Assembly: GCF_008065375.1 (NCBI RefSeq)
Contig: NZ_VJYI01000001.1
Span: forward strand, 806,001 to 870,000
Source of the DNA: Nonomuraea sp. SYSU D8015
GTDB taxonomy: Bacteria; Actinomycetota; Actinomycetes; Streptosporangiales; Streptosporangiaceae
Length of the DNA stretch: 64,000 nt
Direction: 5' to 3'
The position numbers and the translations under genes were made by a program. Under the pieces are notes generated by a model. That model did not search any database. It saw nothing but the letters and a program-made list of their open reading frames with translations, and was not told where the DNA came from. Shown here one piece after another: positions 50,289 to 58,337 of this stretch (its first letter is position 1; each line of letters begins with the position of its first letter).

Positions 50289-50876
50289 TCAGCTCCCGAC
50301 GGGCTCCGCGCGCAGCCTCGCCGAGTGCTTCACCAAGGTGATCAGGACCTCCCTGCTCGAGTCCCGCTTCCGCGCGTCGCACATGATGATCGGGATTGAC
50401 GGGTCGAGCTGGAGCGCCAGGCGTACCTCGTCCAGTTCGAACGTCGGCGCCCCCTCGAAGCAGTTGACCGCCACCACGAACGGCGTGCCGCGCCGCTCGA
50501 AATAGTCCACCGACGGGAAGCAGTCCGCCAGCCGCCGCGTGTCCGCCAGGATGACCGCGCCGAGCGAGCCCTCCGCCAGCTCGTCCCACACGAACCAGAA
50601 CCGCTCCTGCCCTGGCGTGCCGAACAGGTAGAGGACGTAGTCGTTGCCCAGCGTGATCCGGCCGAAGTCCATCGCCACGGTCGTGGTCCGCTTGGCCTCC
50701 ACCGAGGTGAGGTCGTCGATGCCGACGCCGCGGTCGGTGAGGATCTCCTCCGTCCGCAGCGGCCGCGTCTCGGAGACCGCGCCGACCATCGTCGTCTTGC
50801 CCGCGCCGAAGCCCCCGGCGATCAGGATCTTGATCGCCGTCGGCAGGCGCGGACGCTCAGAGCGAGCGAAGACCAT
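50289..50876 (-). CDS. cvnD: Conservon small GTP-binding protein (CvnD type)
   Basis: A 195-residue Ras-like GTPase. G1/P-loop IAGGFGAGKTTMVG (about 19-32), G3 region LFGTPGQERFWFVWD (about 85-99), and NCFEGAPTF in place of the classical NKxD G4 motif, as is usual for bacterial MglA-like/CvnD proteins. It is the last gene of the cvnA-B-C-D operon and overlaps cvnC by 20 bp. In Streptomyces these four proteins form a membrane-associated complex likened to a G-protein-coupled receptor system. Confidence 0.93.
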   Translation of the reverse strand: MVFARSERPRLPTAIKILIAGGFGAGKTTMVGAVSETRPLRTEEILTDRGVGIDDLTSVEAKRTTTVAMDFGRITLGNDYVLYLFGTPGQERFWFVWDELAEGSLGAVILADTRRLADCFPSVDYFERRGTPFVVAVNCFEGAPTFELDEVRLALQLDPSIPIIMCDARKRDSSREVLITLVKHSARLRAEPVGS

Positions 50877-51234
50877 CGAGCACCGCCCTGTACATCTTCA
50901 TGTCGTGCATGTCCACCTCGGATTGCGGTTCCTGGGCAGAGACGAGTTCGCGGTCGAACAGGTCGCCGAGCAGCACGCGGATCGTGCCGGCCGGCAGGTC
51001 CAGATGGGCGGCTATCTCGGCGACGGACTTGGGCTCGCGGCACAGCTGGAGGATCCGCAGGTGCTCGGGGTCCAAGCCGGCGTCCGGGCCCGGCGGCGGG
51101 CCGATCGCCAGTGCCATGGAGATCAGGTCGAATTTCCCGTGTGCCGGCTGCGTCCGGCCCCGCGTGACGACGTAGGGCCGGACGATCTCCGGGTCGACCC
51201 ATTGCTCGTCCGTCGGGCCGTCCGTGCCGGTCAC
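50857..51234 (-). CDS. cvnC: Conservon DUF742 protein (CvnC type)
   Basis: A 125-residue protein; the GTG at 51234 overlaps the cvnB stop. The DUF742 signature includes RPYVVTRGRTQPAHG (about 19-33), DLISMALA, then a winged-helix-like region HLRILQLCREPKSVAEIAAHLDLPAGTIRVLLGDL. It is the DNA-binding-like partner in conservons. Order and overlaps match the standard cvn operon. Confidence 0.92.
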   Translation of the reverse strand: MTGTDGPTDEQWVDPEIVRPYVVTRGRTQPAHGKFDLISMALAIGPPPGPDAGLDPEHLRILQLCREPKSVAEIAAHLDLPAGTIRVLLGDLFDRELVSAQEPQSEVDMHDMKMYRAVLDGLRSL

Positions 51235-51650
51235 CGCTCGCTCCTGGCCACGGCCTCGGCGTTGCGGGCGCCCGAGGTGAGGTATTGGCCCACCCGGGCC
51301 ACCATCATCGCCATCTCGTACGCGATCAGCCCGATGTCCGCGCCCTGCGCGCACAGCACGGCCAGGCAGGCGCGCTCGCCCGCCGTGGTCACGATGAGGA
51401 ACTGGTTGCGCCACTCCACGACGGTCTGCCGCACCGCGCCCCCGGCGATGTGGTCGGAGACGCCCTTGGCCAGGCTCTGCAGCCCCGAGGCCACGGCGGA
51501 CAGGTGCTCGCCGTCGGTGCGCTGCAGTCCGGCGGAGGAGGCCATCAGCAGGCCGTCGGAGGACAGCACGATGGCGTGTTCGGCCTCCTTGATGCGGCCG
51601 ACGAGGTCGTCGAGCAGCCAGTTGAGGTCGGTGCCCGAGGTGGGGGTCAT
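51231..51650 (-). CDS. cvnB: Conservon roadblock/LC7 protein (CvnB type)
   Basis: A 139-residue single-domain roadblock/LC7 protein: LNWLLDDLVGRIKEAEHAIVLSSDG at the N-terminus, then MASSAGLQR and GERACLAVLCAQGADIGLIAYEMAMM. Roadblock proteins act as GTPase-activating or scaffold partners of MglA/CvnD-like GTPases. Its start overlaps the cvnA stop by 4 bp and its stop overlaps the cvnC start. Confidence 0.93.
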   Translation of the reverse strand: MTPTSGTDLNWLLDDLVGRIKEAEHAIVLSSDGLLMASSAGLQRTDGEHLSAVASGLQSLAKGVSDHIAGGAVRQTVVEWRNQFLIVTTAGERACLAVLCAQGADIGLIAYEMAMMVARVGQYLTSGARNAEAVARSER

Positions 51651-54028
51651 GGTGCCTCGCCTCCCGACTGCTCCTCAAGCATCCTGGCCGCCTCCGTGCG
51701 GCCGAGGCGGGTGCCTGACTGCAGAGATCCCATCATCGCGCGGATCTCCTCCGGCGAGCGCTCGTCATCGTCCTCCTCGAAGTCGGGCTGCGTGGGCATG
51801 TCGTCCCGCAGCGGCGGCGCAAGGTTGGCCTGGGGCACGCGCAGCGGCAGCCCTGACGGTGTGAACTCGGCCACGGGTTGCTGCTCCGGTTCCGCCGGTG
51901 GTTCAGGGTCTGGCTCTGGTTCGGGGGCGGGTGCCTTGGCCGGCGACGAGACCGGGGCGGGCGCGGGGACCGGGGCGGGCATGGGCGCCGGGGCGGGCAC
52001 GGGCGGAGGGGTGGGCACCGGGGCCGGGCGCGCGGGCTTGAGGGTGCGCACGTTCTCCCCGGTGATGGGGCGCGCCGCCGTGGCCACGGCCGTCGGCCTG
52101 CGCGGCAGCCGCTCCCCGGCCTCGCCGCTCTGCGGCCGCGGCGCGGGGTCGAGCTGGACGAGGTCCTGCGGCAGCAGCACCACGACCGTCGTCCCGCCGT
52201 ACGGGGACGCCTTGAGCACCACCTGGATGTCGTGCCGCTTGGCCAGCTGGCTGACCACGTAGAGCCCCAGCCTGGCGGTGCCGGTGATGCGGAACTCCGG
52301 CGGGTTCGCGATGCGCTCGTTCGCCGCCTCCAGGTCCTCCGGCTTCATGCCGAGGCCCCGGTCCTCGATCTCGATCACGTACCCGTTGGCCACGAGCTGC
52401 CCGCCGACCTGCACGTTCGTGTACGGCGGGGAGAACGACACGGCGTTCTCGATGAGCTCGGCCAGCAGGTGGATGACGTCGCCGACGGCCCGGCCGACGA
52501 GCACCACGTCGCCCATCGGCAGGAGTGTGACCCTGGTGTAGTCCTCGACCTCGGCCAGCGCGCCGCGCACGACGTCGACCATGGGCACCGACCGGCGCCA
52601 CGTGCGGGCGGGGGAGGAGCCGGAGAGCACGATGAGGTTCTCCGCGTTGCGCCGCATCCGGATGGCCAGGTGGTCCAGCCGGAACAGCTCCTTCAGCTCC
52701 TCGGGGTCGGTCTCGCGGCGCTCCATCACGTCGAGCACGGTGAGCTGCCGGTGCACCAGGCCCTGCGTCCTGCGGGCCAGGCTGAGCAGGATGTCGCGGA
52801 TGCTGCGGCGCAGCTCCGCCTGCTCGGCGGCCACCTGGATCGCGGTGCGCTGCACGGTGTTGAACGCCTGGCCCACCGAGCCGATCTCGTCGTCGCCGAA
52901 CTCCAGCGGCGGCGCCTCCTTGGCCACGTCCACCACCTCGCCGTGGCCGATGCGCTCGACCACGCCGGGGAGCCGCTCGTCCGACAGTTGGTGTGCGGCG
53001 TCACGCAGCTTGCGGAGCTGGGCGAGCAGCGACCGGGTGGTGGTGATGGACAGGATGATCGAGGCCACGACGGCGATGAGGCCGAGCCCGCCGGCCAGGA
53101 CGAGCCGGACGATCACCCCTACGGCGACGGGGGTGGCCCGCTCCACGAGGCGGTCGCCCGCGCCGAGCACCATCGCGTTGAAGTCGTTCAGTGCACGGTC
53201 GACCGCCTTCTTCCACACGGCGGCCGAGAACGGCAGGATCCCCACCTCGGGCCCCTGCTCGGTCACCTGCTTCTCCAGGGCCTTGAGCGTGGTGAGCGCC
53301 GCGCCCTCGGCCGTCCTCTGGTATGCGGCCTTCTCGCTGCCGGGCAGATCGGCCGCGGCCTGCTCGGCGATCAAGCGCCAGGCGCCCACGGTCTGCGTGA
53401 ACTGCGCGTGCTCGGACGGCGTCAGCCGGCCTTCGGCGAGCGCGCCCGCGAGCAGCGCGTCCTCCCTGGCGATGACCTCCCTGGCCCGGCTCAGGGCCAC
53501 CAGAGTGCGGGTGTCCTTGGCCAGGGCCTTGTCGTCGAGGCTGGCCATCGAGCCGTAGAGGGCGTAGATCGCGTCGATCACGTCGCTGTAGGCGTCGGTG
53601 GCCTGGATCCGGTTCAGCCGGCCGGCGTCGACGGCCTGCCGGGTGCCCTTGATCCCGTCGAGCCGCCGGAACACGTCGGCGAGCTGCGCGGCACCCGCGT
53701 CGTCGAGCGCCCAGTCGACGATGGTGGCGCTCGCGGAGTCCTTGAAGGCGGCGAGCGCCTGGTCGGTCCGCGTCCGCTGGCCATTGAGGTCGTCGCGGGC
53801 GCGGATGCTGTCGTCGCTCAGCCTGACCGCCGAGACGCGGCGCTCCTTCTGCAGCTCGACGAGGAGGGGTTCGCTGGGCTGCGCCAAGCTGGTGTCGAGC
53901 TGGGAGACCCAGAGCAGGTTGACGCCTTCGCGCAGGGTGACCCACGCGGCGAAGGCCCACAAGGCCGCCAGGGAGAGTAGCAGAGCGGTAATTTTGGTGC
54001 GCAGTCGCGTTGCGCTGCGGAAGCTCAT
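51647..54028 (-). CDS. cvnA: Conservon sensor kinase (CvnA type) with nitrate-sensor-like domain
   Basis: A 793-residue membrane sensor. ATG 54028 (MSFRSATRLRTKI) is chosen; the frame extends 37 codons upstream without family likeness. TM1 at about 14-34; an extracytoplasmic NIT-like helical bundle (VELQKERRVSAVRL) to about 300; TM2 at about 305-330; HAMP; a helical dimerisation region; and HATPase with LIENAVSFSPP (N-box), EDRGLGMK and TARLGLYVV. The C-terminal 150 residues are Pro/Ala/Glu-rich. No clear phospho-accepting His is seen, as is common in CvnA. It lies 187 bp from the divergent terpene synthase gene. Confidence 0.92.
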   Translation of the reverse strand: MSFRSATRLRTKITALLLSLAALWAFAAWVTLREGVNLLWVSQLDTSLAQPSEPLLVELQKERRVSAVRLSDDSIRARDDLNGQRTRTDQALAAFKDSASATIVDWALDDAGAAQLADVFRRLDGIKGTRQAVDAGRLNRIQATDAYSDVIDAIYALYGSMASLDDKALAKDTRTLVALSRAREVIAREDALLAGALAEGRLTPSEHAQFTQTVGAWRLIAEQAAADLPGSEKAAYQRTAEGAALTTLKALEKQVTEQGPEVGILPFSAAVWKKAVDRALNDFNAMVLGAGDRLVERATPVAVGVIVRLVLAGGLGLIAVVASIILSITTTRSLLAQLRKLRDAAHQLSDERLPGVVERIGHGEVVDVAKEAPPLEFGDDEIGSVGQAFNTVQRTAIQVAAEQAELRRSIRDILLSLARRTQGLVHRQLTVLDVMERRETDPEELKELFRLDHLAIRMRRNAENLIVLSGSSPARTWRRSVPMVDVVRGALAEVEDYTRVTLLPMGDVVLVGRAVGDVIHLLAELIENAVSFSPPYTNVQVGGQLVANGYVIEIEDRGLGMKPEDLEAANERIANPPEFRITGTARLGLYVVSQLAKRHDIQVVLKASPYGGTTVVVLLPQDLVQLDPAPRPQSGEAGERLPRRPTAVATAARPITGENVRTLKPARPAPVPTPPPVPAPAPMPAPVPAPAPVSSPAKAPAPEPEPDPEPPAEPEQQPVAEFTPSGLPLRVPQANLAPPLRDDMPTQPDFEEDDDERSPEEIRAMMGSLQSGTRLGRTEAARMLEEQSGGEAP

Positions 54029-54169
54029 CGTACCCACCCTGTGATGTGATTGCGGCGCCGATCGCCAGTACGCATGGGGCGACGGACCGTGACGATCAAG
54101 GGACTCTAGCGCACCGGCAAAGCGGCTCTCAAGCAACACAGAACACTTTGCTGCATGAATATCCCGTGT

Positions 54170-54189
54170 TTGACTCTATTGGTCAATAG
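54170..54189. promoter_or_regulatory. Dyad and -35-like element before the terpene synthase
   Basis: TTGACT (54170-54175) runs into CTATTGGTCAATAG (54176-54189), whose arms CTATTG/CAATAG are perfect. The surrounding 60 bases are AT-rich, unlike the rest of the window. It lies in the 187 bp between cvnA and the terpene synthase and could serve either. Confidence 0.45.
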
Positions 54190-54215
54190 TCTGGTTAATA
54201 ACTATTCTTCCATGC

Positions 54216-55235
54216 ATGAGTACTCCTAACTCGGGCGCATACTTCGGCATCCGCAACGACCTCGCCGATCGCCTGCTCGCGGGCTCCCATCAGCTCGCCG
54301 GAGTGCCCGAGCCGGACAGGAGCACCGTCCTGGACGCCGCGCTCGACGCCGTGCCGGAGGCGGTGCGGCTCCTGCGTCCCCACGCGCCCTCGCTGGCCGA
54401 CGGCGACCACGCGGCCAGCCGGCTGGCCTTCAGCTGTCTGTCGGCCGCGGCGAGCTTCCCCCGCGCTCCGCGGTCCCAGATCGCCGAGCTCGGGGTGCTG
54501 GCCGCGATCCTGTTCGGCGTCGACGACATCGCCGACAACGTCGCGGCCCCCGCCTCCCCGCACGACGTCGCCGCGCTTTTCGGCCGGCTGTCCGCTCTGC
54601 TGTCCCGGGAGGGGGACGCCTCCGGGGAGGAGGAGACGGTGCGTGCCTGGAATGCCTGGTGCGCCCGCTTCCGCGGGTACGAGGGGGCCGCGGCGTACGC
54701 GCCGATCCTGGCGGAACAGCTCGCGCTCACCGGGGACGCCATGGCTCGCGAGCGCGAATGGGCCGGGGGTGGCGAGCCGTGGCCGGCGTACGAGCGGTAT
54801 CTGGACAACGCCGTTCCGTCGTTCCTCTACCACGTGTGGTGGGCGGCCGCCCTGGCGATCCGCGGCCCGGCGTCCGCCGGCGCCGCGCACTGGCGGACCC
54901 TCCTCCCGGCCACCGATCTCGGCGCCGCCTGCCTGCGGCTGGCCAACGACATCCGGACCTTCGAACGGGAGAGGACCGAGGGCAAGCCGAACGCCGTCCT
55001 CGTCCTGGAGCGCGCGGGCATGACGACCGGTGAGGCGGTCGAGAGCGTCTCGGCCCACATCGCCGAGCTCAACACCGCCTTGGCGGCCGCCTTCGAGGCC
55101 CTGCCCGCCGAACTGGAGCCGGTCGCGGACGGGCAGCGCAGGTGCGTGGCCTTCGGCGGCGGCTGGTACATGGCCAGGGACACCCATGACTACACCGTCC
55201 GTGACCTGGCCGAGGACGCGCGCCGGGCCAGGTAG
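54216..55235 (+). CDS. Class I terpene synthase
   Basis: A 339-residue protein, normal for bacterial class I terpene synthases. The aspartate-rich motif is DDIADN (residues 103-108), and the NSE triad is complete in NDIRTFERE (Asn244, Thr248, Glu252); both bind the Mg2+-diphosphate cluster. A late RDTHDYT may be the Arg-Tyr pair. With a class II diterpene cyclase and a GGPP synthase next door, it most likely ionises a cyclised C20 diphosphate (labdane- or halimane-type) to a diterpene. Its 3' end overlaps that of the convergent class II gene by 46 bp. Confidence 0.88.
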   Translation: MSTPNSGAYFGIRNDLADRLLAGSHQLAGVPEPDRSTVLDAALDAVPEAVRLLRPHAPSLADGDHAASRLAFSCLSAAASFPRAPRSQIAELGVLAAILFGVDDIADNVAAPASPHDVAALFGRLSALLSREGDASGEEETVRAWNAWCARFRGYEGAAAYAPILAEQLALTGDAMAREREWAGGGEPWPAYERYLDNAVPSFLYHVWWAAALAIRGPASAGAAHWRTLLPATDLGAACLRLANDIRTFERERTEGKPNAVLVLERAGMTTGEAVESVSAHIAELNTALAAAFEALPAELEPVADGQRRCVAFGGGWYMARDTHDYTVRDLAEDARRAR

Positions 55236-56695
55236 GAGGCGGCGAGCACGGCGGCGCGGGTCACCGCGAGCGGCGCGTACAGGTCCTTGTCGTGCCACAG
55301 CGGCGGATGGTCCGCGCGCATGAGGTGCTTCAGCCCCCGTTCCGCGGCACGCGGGCGCGACGGGTCGGCGTGCCCTCGGGTCAGCAGCAGGACCTGGATG
55401 GCGTAGGCGGTCTCCTCGGCGGTGCCCTCCCAACGGCCCCAGGAGCCGTCCGGCCTCTGCGTGTCCAGCACCCACGCGACGGCGGCCTGCACCGCCTTCT
55501 CCGACGCCTCCCCGCCGAAGGCGTCCAGCGCCAGCGCGCAGCTGACCGTGGCGTAGTACGGCGAGGCGTGCCAGCGGTCCGTCCAGCGTCCGTCCGGTTC
55601 CTGCCGGTCCCGGATCCAGGCGGCCACCTCGGCGATGGTCCGCTCGTAGCGGGGGGCCGCCTCGGGCCGGGAGGCCGCGTACTGGCCGAAGGCGTCCAGC
55701 ACGTGCGCGTTGACGCTGACCGAGACGCCTTGTTCCCCCGGCCACGTGGAGAAGCGCGTGCCGGTGCGGAACCGCCACAGGCTGTCCGGCTCGTGCGGTG
55801 CTCCCGACAGCGCCAGTGCGTACAGCGCCACGGAGGTCGTGTCGGCGTCCGAGGGCAGCCCCGGTCCCGCGGCCGCGCCGCGGGGGCCGATCGCCGCCCG
55901 CAGGTCGGCCGTCATCTCCGGCGGCGTCTCGACGGGCACGCCGGCGCGCACCAGCCAGCTCAGCACCCAGGCCCGCTCGAACACCGTGATCGGCAGCCCG
56001 ACCGGCACCGGGCCGCCGTGCAGCCGGACCACCGCCTCCAGGTGGCCCCGGGCCGGTTCGTAGGGGTCGCGTGGCTCGCCCAGCCAGGCGGCGGTCGCCG
56101 CGGGGGAGGCGCCGACGGTGCCGATGGGCGTGGGCCGGATGCCGGGTGCCCCCGCCGCCTCCAGACCGGCGACCTCCAGGGCGTGGAGCAGCTTCTCCGG
56201 GATCTCCGCGCCCGAGGCTATCCACGACCTGATCAGCTGGAGGGTGTCCTCGCTCATGCCCTCGGGCAGCGGCAGCGGCGGGTGGCCGGGTAAGTCCGCG
56301 AGGCGCCGGTTGATGAGGGACACCAGGCAGGGCACGATGTGCTCGATCGCCGGCATGTCGGGTAAGTCCATCCGTTTGCTCAGCCAGCCGCCCAGCACCC
56401 GCAGGCCCTCGTGAGCCGTGCGCATGAGGGTGTGCCGGTCGGTGCCCGGGTCGCCGCGGGTCAGCGCGGCCAGGATCGCCTCGGTGGCGCTCAGCGTCGG
56501 CACCAGGCCGTACCCGTCGGGCCCGCCCCACGCGCCGTCCCGCCGCTGGGCGCCGGTCAGGAAGTCGATCCGCTTGAGGTGGCCGGTCAGCCAGGGGGCG
56601 AGCGAGACCACCCGGCCGGTCTCGTACACCGAGGGCGACACCTGGCCCCACGGCCGCAGCATGAGGCTCGTGATCAGCTCTTCCGCGGTGTTCAC
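55190..56695 (-). CDS. Class II diterpene cyclase (DxDTT type)
   Basis: A 501-residue protein that starts at GTG 56695 in the stop of the P450 gene. The catalytic acid motif is DADTT (residues 283-287), the DxDTT form of class II cyclases. QW-type repeats of the prenyltransferase/squalene-cyclase fold are present: AQRRDGAWGG (about 49-58), RQEPDGRWTDRW and TQRPDGSWGRW. Length and DxDTT form match the M. tuberculosis halimadienyl diphosphate synthase Rv3377c. It would protonate GGPP to a bicyclic diphosphate; ring stereochemistry and skeleton cannot be read from sequence. It forms an operon with the P450. Confidence 0.9.
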   Translation of the reverse strand: MNTAEELITSLMLRPWGQVSPSVYETGRVVSLAPWLTGHLKRIDFLTGAQRRDGAWGGPDGYGLVPTLSATEAILAALTRGDPGTDRHTLMRTAHEGLRVLGGWLSKRMDLPDMPAIEHIVPCLVSLINRRLADLPGHPPLPLPEGMSEDTLQLIRSWIASGAEIPEKLLHALEVAGLEAAGAPGIRPTPIGTVGASPAATAAWLGEPRDPYEPARGHLEAVVRLHGGPVPVGLPITVFERAWVLSWLVRAGVPVETPPEMTADLRAAIGPRGAAAGPGLPSDADTTSVALYALALSGAPHEPDSLWRFRTGTRFSTWPGEQGVSVSVNAHVLDAFGQYAASRPEAAPRYERTIAEVAAWIRDRQEPDGRWTDRWHASPYYATVSCALALDAFGGEASEKAVQAAVAWVLDTQRPDGSWGRWEGTAEETAYAIQVLLLTRGHADPSRPRAAERGLKHLMRADHPPLWHDKDLYAPLAVTRAAVLAASYLARRASSARSRTV

Positions 56696-58071
56696 GCCGC
56701 CGGCTCCACTCTCAGCAGGATCCTCTCCTTCGGCCGCGCCGACGCGCCCGCCGCCGTGGTGAACCTCTGAGGGTTGGCCAGCGTGAGGCGGTACCTGCTC
56801 AGCAGGGCGGCGATCACCAGGGGGGCCTCGACCTGGAACAGGTGCCGGCCGAGGCAGACGTGCGGGCCCGCGCCGAAGGGGAAGAACGCGTACCGGTGCC
56901 GCTGCGCGCCCTTCTCGTCCCGCCAGCGCTCCGGGTCGAACGTCAGCGGCCGGTCCCAGAACTCCGGCAGCCGGTGGGTGGTGTACGGGCTGACCAGCAC
57001 CTGCGAGCCGGCCGCGACCCGGACGCCGCCGATCTCCGTGTCCACCGCCGCCTGGCGGGGGAACATCCAGCTCGCCGGATGGAGGCGGAGCAGCTCCTGC
57101 AGGACCATGCCCAGGTAGGGGAGCCGGGCGACGTGGGACGGCCGCACCGGCTCGCCGCCCACCACCTGCGCGATCTCCTCCCGGAGCCGGGAGTCCACCT
57201 CGGGATGGTCGTGCAGCACCGGCCACAGCCAGGTCAGCGTCATCGCCGTGGTCTCGGTGGCCGCGCCGTAGATGCTCACCAGGTCGTCGCGCACCTGTCG
57301 CAGATCCGCCGCGTCCCCCTGATCGCTTCTGGCGGCGACCAACGCGGACACCACTTCCTTGCCGCGTGTCTTCTCGCGCAGGGCCTGCTCGATGACGGGG
57401 CTGATGATCTCGTCGATCCGCTTCGCGGCTCTCAGGAAGGCGCGGTCCCCGGGGACCTTGATCGAGTACGGCGCGAACGGGAACAGCAGGCGGAACCCGA
57501 TCGACGTGGCACACGTCGCGAACTCGGGCGCCAGCCGGGCGGCGGTCTCCCCGGTGATCCGGCCGCCGAACAGGACCTGGATGACCGCCTGATTGACGAT
57601 CGTCATCATGTGCCGGCCGCCGTCGATCAGCCGGCCCGTCCGCGCGTGAACGTCCAGCTCCCGGACGCACCCGGCGATGAAGACCGCCATGTCCTCGGCC
57701 AGGGAAGCGATGTACCGGGCGGTGAAGAGCGGCTGGAGGATCTTCCTGGCCGACGCCCACTCCTCGCCGTCGCCCAGGATGCTCCTGCCGGTCAGGCGTC
57801 GCACGGGCCGCCAGAACATGCCCTCGCGCCGGAACGTCTTCCAGTCGGTTTTGAGCACCTGCTCCACATGGTCCGGATGCGAGATCAGGTACGGGCGGAA
57901 GGGGCCCAACTCGAGCCGCACCACCCGGCCCCCGGCCTCGACGCCGATCGTGGCCAGTGCGTTGACCGGGTCTTTCAGAAGCCGGGGGATGGCCTGGTGA
58001 ATCGGGAGGACTTTCGGGCGGGTCACGGAGGCGTCCGTGGCAGGCGGCATGGCAGCGATCCCCTGATCCAT
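56692..58071 (-). CDS. Cytochrome P450
   Basis: A 459-residue P450. The I-helix has GAATETTAMT (about 275); the ExxR is QELLRLHP (about 335); the heme loop is FPFGAGPHVCLGRHL with the Cys ligand at about 407. No membrane anchor is present, so it is a soluble three-component P450 that needs a ferredoxin not encoded in this window. Being first in an operon with the class II cyclase, it probably oxidises the diterpene product. Upstream lies an AT-rich stretch with TATAGCTATA at 58080-58089. Confidence 0.94.
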   Translation of the reverse strand: MDQGIAAMPPATDASVTRPKVLPIHQAIPRLLKDPVNALATIGVEAGGRVVRLELGPFRPYLISHPDHVEQVLKTDWKTFRREGMFWRPVRRLTGRSILGDGEEWASARKILQPLFTARYIASLAEDMAVFIAGCVRELDVHARTGRLIDGGRHMMTIVNQAVIQVLFGGRITGETAARLAPEFATCATSIGFRLLFPFAPYSIKVPGDRAFLRAAKRIDEIISPVIEQALREKTRGKEVVSALVAARSDQGDAADLRQVRDDLVSIYGAATETTAMTLTWLWPVLHDHPEVDSRLREEIAQVVGGEPVRPSHVARLPYLGMVLQELLRLHPASWMFPRQAAVDTEIGGVRVAAGSQVLVSPYTTHRLPEFWDRPLTFDPERWRDEKGAQRHRYAFFPFGAGPHVCLGRHLFQVEAPLVIAALLSRYRLTLANPQRFTTAAGASARPKERILLRVEPAA

Positions 58072-58251
58072 ATGCGATATATAGCTATAAGTCCGGCTAT
58101 GTGACTTTTAAGCGTTTTGTGGATTCTCGCATGGAGAATAGTTGATGATCAAATTGGGGAGCGGCGGGCGGCTGGGGCAGGGGTGAGGCTGGAGTCCTGA
58201 ATCGCCACGTATGCCCCCTTGGGGTGCTCTGGCCCGTTACTGCACGTCGCG

Positions 58252-58270
58252 GACATTTGTGACAAATGTC
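58252..58270. promoter_or_regulatory. Palindrome 1 upstream of GGPP synthase
   Basis: GACATTTGTGACAAATGTC: perfect 9 bp arms around one base. It overlaps where a -35 box would lie for the -10-like TATGTA at 58275-58280. Confidence 0.65.
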
Positions 58271-58287
58271 AATCTATGTAGGGAGTG

Positions 58288-58306
58288 TCCCATGTCGGAC
58301 ATGGGA
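58288..58306. promoter_or_regulatory. Palindrome 2 upstream of GGPP synthase
   Basis: TCCCATGTCGGACATGGGA: perfect 9 bp arms around one base. Its centre is 36 bp from that of palindrome 1. It lies over the expected transcription start and shares GACAT elements with palindrome 1. Confidence 0.65.
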
Positions 58307-58337
58307 AGTTCAACATCGAACGAGGTTGGAGCGCCAG

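Noticed and set aside
50289..54028. Conservon as a gliding-motility (MglA/MglB) module
   Set aside because: The four-gene order kinase, roadblock, DUF742, GTPase is the actinobacterial conservon; no motility genes are present.
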